A DNA stretch of 5,640 nt, taken from assembly GCA_009924725.1 (NCBI GenBank), contig RFRA01000074.1, positions 1 to 5,640 on the forward strand. The letters run 5' to 3'. Source of the stretch: Actinomycetota bacterium (GTDB lineage Bacteria; Actinomycetota; Actinomycetes; Nanopelagicales; Nanopelagicaceae). A model generated the notes under the pieces. The model saw only the letters and a list, made by a program, of their open reading frames with translations. It did not search any database and was not told the origin of the DNA. Below, piece by piece: positions 1-5,351 of the stretch; the first letter of the stretch is position 1; every line of letters starts with the position of its first letter. The position numbers and the translations under genes were made by a program.

Positions 1-608
1 TCGCCCAGACCAGGAACGATATAACCGTGTTCGTTAAGTTTTTCATCAAGTGCGCCAGTTACAACTGTAATTTCAATCTGGGCATCTTTGAAAGCATCTT
101 CAACAACTTTTATTCCTTCAGGGGCAGCCAAGATACAAACGGCAGTAATGTCAGATGCGCCGCGCTCAATTAGGAAGTTAAAGGCGGCCACTAAAGTTCC
201 GCCAGTTGCCAGCATCGGATCAAGTACGAATACTTGACGACCAGTTAAATCTTCAGGTAAACGATTAGCGTAGGTGCTGGCTTGTAAAGTTTTTTCGTCG
301 CGCACCATTCCGAGGAATCCAACTTGCGCAGTTGGTAGCAACTTGACCATGCCTTCTAGCATTCCGAGGCCGGCTCGAAGAATTGGAACCACAACCGGAG
401 CCGGTGATGCCATTTTTATGCCGGTGGTTTTTGTAACCGGTGTTGTAATTTCAACTTCTTGCGTGCGAACATCTCGGGTGGCTTCGTAGGCCAGCAGTGT
501 CACAAGTTCTTCGACCAAGTGTCGGAAAGTTGGTGAATCAGTTTCCTGATCGCGCAGAACCGTTAATTTATGCGAAATCAGTGGGTGATTTGCTACGTGA
601 ACTTTCAT
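1..608 (-). CDS. upp: Uracil phosphoribosyltransferase, 3' end cut by window edge
   Basis: Cytosolic pyrimidine-salvage enzyme that joins uracil and PRPP to give UMP and pyrophosphate. 202 complete codons are visible from ATG at 608. Diagnostic segments read in order: an N-terminal KVxVxxHPLISHKLTxLRD-like stretch, VVPILRAGLGM (residues about 73-83), the PRPP-binding loop LDPMLATGGT (129-138), AAPEGI (161-166), and the uracil-binding HGYIVPGLG (194-202) at the edge. The family is normally about 207-210 residues and ends a few residues after GLGDAGD, so roughly 6-8 residues are lost off the left side. The start is supported by alignment with the usual MKxxxxxHPL N-terminus and by an AAGG Shine-Dalgarno (620-617) eight bases upstream. 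The gene is divergent from the tadA operon. This is a confident identification and nothing is unusual in the motifs. Confidence 0.97.
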   Translation of the reverse strand, partial: MKVHVANHPLISHKLTVLRDQETDSPTFRHLVEELVTLLAYEATRDVRTQEVEITTPVTKTTGIKMASPAPVVVPILRAGLGMLEGMVKLLPTAQVGFLGMVRDEKTLQASTYANRLPEDLTGRQVFVLDPMLATGGTLVAAFNFLIERGASDITAVCILAAPEGIKVVEDAFKDAQIEITVVTGALDEKLNEHGYIVPGLG

Positions 609-631
609 AGCGCAAACCTTACAGGGGTTTC

Positions 632-659
632 TTTCCGCATAAATAAGTGCCACTATGTC
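632..659 (+). promoter_or_regulatory. Possible promoter for the deaminase-associated gene and tadA
   Basis: A TATGTC box (654-659) has the TAnnnT-like core of an actinobacterial -10 element except for its last base. TTTCCG (632-637) lies 16 bases upstream in the -35 position. Transcription would start near 666, leaving a leader of about 48 bases that holds the inner hairpin. The evidence is weak: neither box matches consensus well, and it rests mainly on position between two divergent genes. Confidence 0.2.
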
Positions 660-699
660 CGCATTGGAACTCTTCGGAAGTTCCTTCGGGGCGATGCGG
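659..699. repeat. Nested inverted repeat in the upp / tadA-operon intergenic region
   Basis: Two perfect 6-base inverted repeats are nested. The outer arms are CCGCAT (659-664) and ATGCGG (694-699). The inner arms are GGAACT (666-671) and AGTTCC (679-684), with a 7-base loop. The right side carries a 9-base G-rich bulge; the left side has a single T. As RNA on the plus strand this would fold just upstream of the ribosome binding site (702-709) of the next gene. As DNA it could be an operator for either divergent gene. There is no U-tract after it, so it is not a classical terminator. A role is not proven and chance cannot be excluded. Confidence 0.35.
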
Positions 700-701
700 T
701 C

Positions 702-709
702 AGGGGTGG
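702..709 (+). promoter_or_regulatory. Ribosome binding site that decides the GTG 714 start
   Basis: AGGGGTGG ends four bases before GTG 714. It is the only purine-rich Shine-Dalgarno-like run in this intergenic region, so it favours GTG 714 over the longer reading from ATG 570, which has no comparable site. Confidence 0.55.
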
Positions 710-713
710 AAAA

Positions 714-1184
714 GTGACTGAACTCATTAATGAAGTCGATATCGCCGTTGAAGCTTGGCACGAAGATGGCCGATGGAAGCTAGCCAATCTGCCGGATGCG
801 CAAGATTTACCCGCAATTATTGATCGCCTTAAATCACAACAAACAAATGGCGGCGCAGTTGCCCTAATTGCAATCGATGAAGAGTTTTTTATTTTAATTA
901 GAGTGCTCGGAACCCATATTTATATGTTTATGAGTGATATTTCCTGCGCGCTAGATTACGAAGTCGCCGAAGAATTTCTTGAGATTGCCGATCTTGATCA
1001 ACCAACGGATGATGATGAACCGCTGCCCGTCGGCAACAAAGATATTTTTGCTGATCTTGGAATGCCACACATGGAACTGCTCGCACTCTGTGATGATGGC
1101 GAGTTATTTCCTGATGAACAATTAGAAGCAATTGCTAAACGATTAGGTTTCGGCAACGAGTTTGCGGAGCTACTAGAACTTTGA
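714..1184 (+). CDS. Putative tRNA adenosine deaminase-associated protein
   Basis: A 156-residue acidic protein from GTG at 714. I recognise it as the actinobacterial family named for sitting directly before tadA (TIGR03941-like). The visible family pattern is a compact N-terminal half ending in a strand-rich segment with FFILIRV and MSDISCALDY, an acidic linker rich in Asp (residues about 105-115), and a C-terminal helix pair with ADLGM, ALCDDGELFPDE and AKRLGFGNEF. No catalytic motif is visible, and the molecular role is unknown; help to, or regulation of, TadA is an inference from conserved linkage. The frame is open back to an ATG at 570, but that would run antisense into upp and add residues unlike the family. 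GTG 714 has an AGGGGTGG ribosome site (702-709) and gives the usual length of about 150-165. Its stop overlaps the tadA start by four bases. Confidence 0.85.
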   Translation: MTELINEVDIAVEAWHEDGRWKLANLPDAQDLPAIIDRLKSQQTNGGAVALIAIDEEFFILIRVLGTHIYMFMSDISCALDYEVAEEFLEIADLDQPTDDDEPLPVGNKDIFADLGMPHMELLALCDDGELFPDEQLEAIAKRLGFGNEFAELLEL

Positions 1185-1624
1185 TTCATCAAGAACTAAT
1201 GCGTTCAGCGATTGCTATTGCTGAAAGTGCTCTAAAAACAAACGATGTGCCAGTTGGTGCGCTAATCGTTGATTCTGAGAATAATTTGATTTCAACTGGA
1301 TACAACGAACGTGAAGCGCATCAAGACCCAACTGCTCACGCCGAGGTCGTGGCGATTCGTCGGGCAGCGCAAAAGTTAGGCACTTGGCGCTTAGACGATT
1401 GCAAATTAGTTGTCACGCTTGAACCTTGTGCAATGTGCGCAGGTGCGATTGCGCAATCGCGAATTAACACTTTGATATTTGGTGCCTGGGATGAAAAAGC
1501 TGGTGCAGTTGGGTCAGTCTGGGATGTCTTACGAGACCCGCGCGCAATTCATAAGATGGAAGTAGTTGGTGGCGTGCTCGAAGCAGAATGCGCTCAACTA
1601 CTAACTAACTTTTTCCGCCAGTAA
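1181..1624 (+). CDS. tadA: tRNA-specific adenosine deaminase
   Basis: Zinc-dependent deaminase that converts A34 to inosine in tRNA-Arg(ACG), allowing one tRNA to read CGU, CGC and CGA. The 147-residue product has the full cytidine/deoxycytidylate-deaminase core: VPVGA (23-27), the zinc/proton-shuttle motif H53-A-E55 inside DPTAHAEVVAIR, and the second zinc motif P82-C83-A-M-C86 followed by AGAIAQSRI. The C-terminal GAVGSVWDVLRDP and FFRQ match TadA rather than free-base deaminases. The start is TTG at 1181, overlapping the upstream stop as TTGA, with GGAG at 1166-1169. The residues after it (HQELMRSA) align with the HEYWMRHA region of E. coli TadA, so the in-frame ATG at 1199 would clip a conserved N-terminal helix. 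It is translationally coupled to the upstream gene and probably essential. Confidence 0.96.
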   Translation: MIHQELMRSAIAIAESALKTNDVPVGALIVDSENNLISTGYNEREAHQDPTAHAEVVAIRRAAQKLGTWRLDDCKLVVTLEPCAMCAGAIAQSRINTLIFGAWDEKAGAVGSVWDVLRDPRAIHKMEVVGGVLEAECAQLLTNFFRQ

Positions 1625-1634
1625 TTTTTTGAGG

Positions 1635-1640
1635 TATCGT
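1635..1640 (+). promoter_or_regulatory. Possible -10 box for tRNA-Ser
   Basis: TATCGT fits TAnnnT and ends seven bases before the first tRNA base, so transcription would begin at or next to the mature 5' end. TTTCCG (1612-1617) lies 17 bases upstream as a poor -35. With only 23 bases between the tadA stop and the tRNA, read-through from tadA is an equally good explanation. Confidence 0.3.
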
Positions 1641-1647
1641 CAGCCAC

Positions 1648-1737
1648 GGTGGCGTGTCTGAGCGGCCAAAAGAGCACGCCTCGAAAGCGTGTGTTGGGGA
1701 AACTCAACCGTGGGTTCAAATCCCACCGCCACCGCCA
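1648..1737 (+). tRNA. tRNA-Ser, anticodon CGA
   Basis: A complete 90-base class II tRNA that reads UCG codons. The acceptor arms are GGTGGCG (1648-1654) and CGCCACC (1727-1733), all seven paired. The discriminator is G1734 and the CCA end (1735-1737) is encoded. The anticodon stem is CACGC/GCGTG (1675-1679/1687-1691), with loop CTCGAAA placing CGA at 1682-1684. The long serine-type variable arm is GTTGGG-GAAA-CTCAAC (1693-1708). The T arm is GTGGG-TTCAAAT-CCCAC (1710-1726). It lies directly behind tadA. The tRNA is not itself a TadA substrate, since position 34 is C. No second copy of its 3' end occurs in the window, so there is no sign of use as an integration site here. Confidence 0.97.
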
Positions 1738-1742
1738 ATTAA

Positions 1743-1764
1743 TTAAGTAAAAGGTGTTACTTAA
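1743..1764. terminator. Possible weak bidirectional terminator between converging transcripts
   Basis: A perfect 8-base inverted repeat TTAAGTAA / TTACTTAA (1743-1750 / 1757-1764) with a 6-base loop lies between the tRNA, transcribed rightward, and the minus-strand OB-fold frame, whose TAA stop (1759-1757) lies inside the right arm. The position is right for ending both transcripts. However, the stem is almost all A-T and only a short TTAATT follows on the minus strand, so it would be a weak intrinsic terminator. Confidence 0.35.
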
Positions 1765-1918
1765 GAAGTTCGTAAGAAGGATTCAAGATAGTCATTTTGC
1801 CGTCGTTATCGGCAACCATTCCTTCGGCACGTAATTCGGTACCAATATCAAGGCCACGAATCTCGCGACGGCCCAGGAATTGCAGTGTTACACCACCAGT
1901 TTCATCCCAAATTTCCAC
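1757..1918 (-). pseudogene. C-terminal half of an actinobacterial OB-fold protein
   Basis: From GTG at 1918 to TAA at 1759-1757 the minus strand encodes 53 residues. They look like the end of the small OB-fold nucleic-acid-binding-type protein found in Actinobacteria near potassium-transport and dut genes. Visible marks are VEIWDETGGVTLQFLGRREI, then RGLDIGTELRAEG, and a final MTILNPSYELLK. The family is normally about 110-130 residues, so the first strand and the N-terminal region are missing. The frame remains open upstream to 2011, just after a TGA at 2014-2012, and reads sensibly as RTAPSGAAPVIN directly before GTG. That stretch contains no ATG, GTG or TTG and overlaps the permease gene in another frame. 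No good ribosome site precedes GTG 1918. It could be a decayed remnant, a frameshifted gene (real or a sequencing error), or a very short coupled gene. The family assignment is fairly secure; the gene's status is not. Confidence 0.65.
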
Positions 1919-1923
1919 ATTAA

Positions 1924-3885
1924 TTACTGGAGCTGCTCCACTAGGTGCGGTACGGATGGCATAATCGTCGCAACTACTCTTGATAATTGCGAGATAGGCG
2001 CAGCAATATCTTCAGCAGTTTGATCATGCAGTAATCGGCCAAGAACGCCAGAGTATGAACGACGTGGCAGTAGCAGTGTTAATTCAACATCTGCTTGCTC
2101 AGTCATACGAATTGCATAATCGAGCGCGGCATTTGGCAGGCGACGATCAGGGCAGTCGATTAACTCAAGTTCAACATCATCTACGGCATCGGAAGCGGCC
2201 CAAGCTTCTTGAATAGCTGCAGCGCGACGATCATCGATTACAAAGTGGACTGCAGAAAGCTTTCGAGCATTCAAAGTTCGCGCATATCGCACCACACTAA
2301 TTGTTGCTAGATCCACTGAATCAACTAGCACTGTTACGTCATGGCGAGTAATTGAAGTTGCTCGCTGTTGTTCACTCTTAACAGTTAGTGCTTTTTGTTC
2401 AGCGGTATACTGGCGACGTAATCGCAAGAAAGATAAAACCGCAATTGGCGCCACAACCAAAACTATCCAAGCACCTTCGGTAAATTTAACGACCGAGAAA
2501 ATAATCACGATTACAAATGAAACCGAACCAGCTAGGCCGTTAATTACGAATTTAACTTTCCAACCATCGCCCTTATTCGTGCGAGCATGCTTAGCCATAC
2601 CGAAACCAGCCAGCGTGAACCCGGTGAATACGCCAAGGGCGTAGAACGCCACTAAATGCTCAACCGAACCCGCCGTCATAAAGGCGAGCAGTAATCCGCC
2701 ACCGGCAAGCAGCAGAATTCCGTTAGAAAACGCTAAACGGTGCCCACGCTTACTTAATTGGCGAGGTAAATAGCCATCGGAAGCCACGAAGTTACAGAGC
2801 AGCGGAAATGCGCTGTAAGTCGTATTCGCGCCAGCAAAGAGAATTAACATCGTTGCCAGCTGAACCAAAATAAACATGCCTTGGCCAAAAGTTCCGGTTC
2901 CGACCGCCGCTTTTGCAATCTGCGAAATCACAGTTGGGGTTCCAGATTCATAAGGCATTGCATGAATCTGATGCGCAAACCAAGAAACACCTAAAACTAA
3001 AGTTCCGAGCAGTGAGCTCATAATTACCAAAGTGCGCTTCGCGTTATCGGCTTCAGGTGCTTTAAATAGTGCAACGCCGTCAGAGATCGCTTCAAGGCCA
3101 GTAAGGGAAGAACCACCGTTAGCAAATGCGCGAAGCAGAATGAAAATCGCAGCACCAGTTAGCAAGCCACTTGGCTGTCCAACTTCAACTGCGCCAGGTA
3201 AATCAGTTTCCAGTAATGGCAAAGTGCCAGTGAAGTAGCGGTAGAGACCACAAGAAAACACAATTAACATCGCGCCTAGGAATAAATAAGTAGGTAGTGC
3301 GAAAGCTTTACCAGCTTCTTTAACACCACGAAGATTTCCAAAAGTTAGGAACGCAATGATTGCAAAAATCATATGCATCTTCCATGGCTCTAATTCCGGG
3401 AAAGTCGAAATAATTGCCGCAACACCAGCAGCACTTTGAATTGCCAAAGTAACGATGTAATCAAGCATCAGTGCAACAGCTGCAATTTGAGCAACTACTG
3501 GGCCAAAGTTGTCCCGCGAGACGACGTAAGCGCCGCCAGTTTTGGTGTAAACCTGAATTACATTTCGATAAGAAAGCGTGATTAAAACTAAAATAGCTAA
3601 CACAACGCCAGTCATTGGCATCAAAATTGTGAATGCAGCTAAACCAAATGCTGGCAACAGCGCAATCAAGATTTGCTCAGATCCGTAAGCAGAAGATGAA
3701 ATACAGTCCGAAGATAAAATGCCGAGTGCGTAACGCTTCTTCAGCCGCTGATGGTCGAGTGAGTGACGGTTTAGCGCACCACCTAAAAACCACTTCTTGA
3801 TCTTGTAGGTCAACGGGTCGCGCAGATGCGCATGATCCTGAAGCGCAACCGGGGCTGGGGCTCCATCAGTCCAAGACTTAGGCAC
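1924..3885 (-). CDS. KimA/YdaO-like APC-superfamily potassium permease
   Basis: A 653-residue inner-membrane transporter, probably a proton-coupled K+ importer like Bacillus KimA. An N-terminal cytoplasmic segment of about 50 residues precedes some 12 hydrophobic segments between residues 55 and 488. A soluble C-terminal domain (about 510-653) with alternating strands and helices resembles a universal-stress-protein fold. Signatures recalled from KimA are present: LSSDxxSSxAYG with D60 and Y67 (KimA D36 and Y43), LDYIVTLAI with D142, Y143 and T146 (KimA D117, Y118 and T121), SLTGLEAISDG (260-270), AFPLLCNFVASDGYLPR (359-375), RLAFSNGI (383-390), EHLVAFYALGVF (409-420, Y415) and a terminal LLHDQTA (618-624) and VVATI (637-641) matching the KimA C-terminus. 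The position of KimA S125 is Q150 here. GTG 3885 is the start because AAGGAG stands five bases upstream. General amino-acid transport remains possible, but the match along the whole length favours the KimA group. Confidence 0.85.
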   Translation of the reverse strand: MPKSWTDGAPAPVALQDHAHLRDPLTYKIKKWFLGGALNRHSLDHQRLKKRYALGILSSDCISSSAYGSEQILIALLPAFGLAAFTILMPMTGVVLAILVLITLSYRNVIQVYTKTGGAYVVSRDNFGPVVAQIAAVALMLDYIVTLAIQSAAGVAAIISTFPELEPWKMHMIFAIIAFLTFGNLRGVKEAGKAFALPTYLFLGAMLIVFSCGLYRYFTGTLPLLETDLPGAVEVGQPSGLLTGAAIFILLRAFANGGSSLTGLEAISDGVALFKAPEADNAKRTLVIMSSLLGTLVLGVSWFAHQIHAMPYESGTPTVISQIAKAAVGTGTFGQGMFILVQLATMLILFAGANTTYSAFPLLCNFVASDGYLPRQLSKRGHRLAFSNGILLLAGGGLLLAFMTAGSVEHLVAFYALGVFTGFTLAGFGMAKHARTNKGDGWKVKFVINGLAGSVSFVIVIIFSVVKFTEGAWIVLVVAPIAVLSFLRLRRQYTAEQKALTVKSEQQRATSITRHDVTVLVDSVDLATISVVRYARTLNARKLSAVHFVIDDRRAAAIQEAWAASDAVDDVELELIDCPDRRLPNAALDYAIRMTEQADVELTLLLPRRSYSGVLGRLLHDQTAEDIAAPISQLSRVVATIMPSVPHLVEQLQ

Positions 3886-3890
3886 TTTTA

Positions 3891-3914
3891 CTCCTTGTTA
3901 GAGGCTCTATCTTA
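3891..3914 (-). promoter_or_regulatory. -10 box and ribosome binding site of the permease gene
   Basis: On the minus strand, TAAGAT (3914-3909) is a good TAnnnT -10 element. A start about seven bases on, near 3902, gives a leader of around 17 bases containing a strong AAGGAG (3896-3891) five bases before GTG 3885. No recognisable -35 lies 16-18 bases upstream. The leader is far too short for a c-di-AMP (ydaO) riboswitch, which often precedes related genes in other bacteria. Confidence 0.5.
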
Positions 3915-3920
3915 GATTGT

Positions 3921-3926
3921 TATGCT
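3921..3926 (+). promoter_or_regulatory. -10 box giving a leaderless dehydrogenase mRNA
   Basis: TATGCT (3921-3926) fits TAnnnT and sits at -12 to -7 relative to the A of ATG 3933. That is the spacing expected when transcription starts on the start codon itself. No Shine-Dalgarno sequence lies before the ATG; the bases between are pyrimidine-rich. Leaderless mRNAs are common in Actinobacteria. A poor TTAGAG (3898-3903) is at -35 distance, 17 bases upstream. The box is separated by only six bases from the -10 box of the divergent permease gene. Confidence 0.5.
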
Positions 3927-3932
3927 CTCCTT

Positions 3933-5351
3933 ATGCGCACACAACTCTACATAAATGGCCAATGGGTGCCGGGTGCAAGCACGGTTGCCGTAACTGATCC
4001 CAGCGACGGTTCAGTAATCGCCCAAGTTTCGAGTGCTGATGATGCGCAATGTGAGGCAGCAATTGCAGCAGCCGATGCCGTAGCTGTTGAGTGGGCGGCA
4101 ACCGCGCCACGTTTCCGTTCAGAAATTTTGCGCAAAGCTTTTGAAATCATGACTGCAGAAATTGAAGAGATTGCAACTTTGATTTCGCGCGAAAATGGAA
4201 AAGCAATGCCCGATGCTCGCGGTGAAGCAACTTATGCTGCCGAATTTTTCCGTTGGTTTGCTGAAGAAACTGTACGCACGCCAGGTGATTTCCGAATGTC
4301 ACCAAGTGGCGACAAGCGAATTTTAGTTACTCACCAACCAATTGGTTTATCAATTTTAATTACGCCTTGGAATTTCCCGGCCGGTATGGCAACTCGCAAA
4401 ATTGGTCCAGCAGTCGCTGCTGGTTGCACCATGATTCTGAAACCAGCAACTGAAACTCCACTAACTGCAATGCACATAGTTGATATTTTAGAACGCGCTG
4501 GATTGCCTAAAGGTGTTTTGAATTTAGTTATTCCAGAAAAAACCGGGCCAGCAATTTCAAAAATGTTGCACGACCCACGCGTTAAGAATTTATCTTTTAC
4601 CGGTTCAACCGAAGTTGGCCGCGTTCTACTAAAAGAAGCTGCGGATAAAGTAATTCGCTGTTCAATGGAACTCGGCGGCAATGCACAAGTTATCGTGCAC
4701 GATGATGCCGACCTTGCAGTGACAATCCCACAATTGTTACTAGCCAAGATGCGCAATGGTGGAGCTGCCTGTACTTCGGCGAACCGTATTTATGTACAAC
4801 GACCAATCGCTGAAAAATTTATTGCCGAGTTAACTAAATCAATGTCAGCTTTTGTTGTTGGTCGTGGTACTGATGCCACAACAACGTTAGGTGCCAGCGT
4901 TTCAGTCAAAGAGCGCAACAAGATCGCAGAATTAGTTGATCAAGCAATCGCAGCTGGTGCCAAGGTCGAAACTGGCGGCAAAACCCCCGATGGCCCAGGC
5001 GCTTTCTACCCAGCAACCGTGCTTTCAGTAGCTAAAGACAACCCAATTTTGGACCACGAGATCTTCGGCCCCGTAGCCCCAGTCGTTATTTTCGATACCG
5101 ACGCCGAGGGAATTGCGCTGGCAAACGACACCGAATTCGGACTAATTAGTTATGTGTTCTCAAGTGACTTAGCTCGTGCGCTTCGCACTGCCGAGGCAAT
5201 GGAATCCGGAATGGTTGCGATAAATAAGGGCGTAATTTCTGACCCAGCTGCCCCATTCGGTGGCGTTAAGCAATCTGGTTTAGGTCGCGAAGGTGGCTTC
5301 GATGGAATTCACGAGTTCCTGCAAACCAAATATATTGGTGTGCAGATCTAA
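3933..5351 (+). CDS. gabD: NAD(P)+-dependent succinate-semialdehyde dehydrogenase (GabD-like)
   Basis: A cytosolic aldehyde dehydrogenase of 472 residues, full length for GabD (about 450-490). It most likely oxidises succinate semialdehyde to succinate, the last step of the GABA shunt and of bypasses feeding the TCA cycle. All core ALDH elements are present: PWNFP (145-149, N147 for the oxyanion), K170 in LKPAT for cofactor binding, FTGSTEVG (222-229), the general base E246 in MELGGN, the nucleophile C280 in GGAACTSANR, E376 in HEIFGP, NDTEFGL (398-404) and PFGGVKQSGLGREG (441-454). The C-terminal half resembles E. coli GabD (NTGIISxxxAPFGG, KY near the end). The residue two after the catalytic Cys is Ser, not the second Cys of many SSADHs. 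ATG 3933 begins directly with the usual LYINGQWV strand and has no ribosome site, fitting leaderless translation. Exact substrate is inferred; a related semialdehyde or glycolaldehyde-type substrate cannot be excluded. Confidence 0.85.
   Translation: MRTQLYINGQWVPGASTVAVTDPSDGSVIAQVSSADDAQCEAAIAAADAVAVEWAATAPRFRSEILRKAFEIMTAEIEEIATLISRENGKAMPDARGEATYAAEFFRWFAEETVRTPGDFRMSPSGDKRILVTHQPIGLSILITPWNFPAGMATRKIGPAVAAGCTMILKPATETPLTAMHIVDILERAGLPKGVLNLVIPEKTGPAISKMLHDPRVKNLSFTGSTEVGRVLLKEAADKVIRCSMELGGNAQVIVHDDADLAVTIPQLLLAKMRNGGAACTSANRIYVQRPIAEKFIAELTKSMSAFVVGRGTDATTTLGASVSVKERNKIAELVDQAIAAGAKVETGGKTPDGPGAFYPATVLSVAKDNPILDHEIFGPVAPVVIFDTDAEGIALANDTEFGLISYVFSSDLARALRTAEAMESGMVAINKGVISDPAAPFGGVKQSGLGREGGFDGIHEFLQTKYIGVQI

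Noticed and set aside
274..489. 71-codon plus-strand open frame
   Set aside because: It lies wholly antisense to upp, which is unmistakably coding; no recognisable product.
570..713. N-terminal extension of the deaminase-associated protein from ATG 570
   Set aside because: It would run antisense over the first codons of upp, has no ribosome site, and adds residues unlike the family; GTG 714 has a ribosome site and gives the family length.
928..1192. Two overlapping minus-strand open frames of 64-67 codons
   Set aside because: Low-complexity Ser/His/Arg-rich translations antisense to the deaminase-associated gene; shadows of its acidic codons.
1648..1760. Integration site for a mobile element at the tRNA-Ser 3' end
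   Set aside because: No repeat of the tRNA end, no integrase and no phage-like gene in the window.
1928..1940. Palindrome TGGAGC-T-GCTCCA
   Set aside because: Lies inside permease codons near the stop, and a one-base centre cannot form a full hairpin; most simply chance.
1920..2011. Programmed -1 frameshift joining permease and OB-fold frames
   Set aside because: The frames are related by -1, but no slippery heptamer or clear downstream structure is visible in the overlap; kept only as a remote option.
3886..3932. c-di-AMP (ydaO) riboswitch before the KimA-like gene
   Set aside because: The whole intergenic region is 47 bases, far shorter than that riboswitch.
4331..4756. 141-codon minus-strand open frame
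   Set aside because: Antisense to the most conserved part of gabD; composition and lack of motifs mark it as a shadow.
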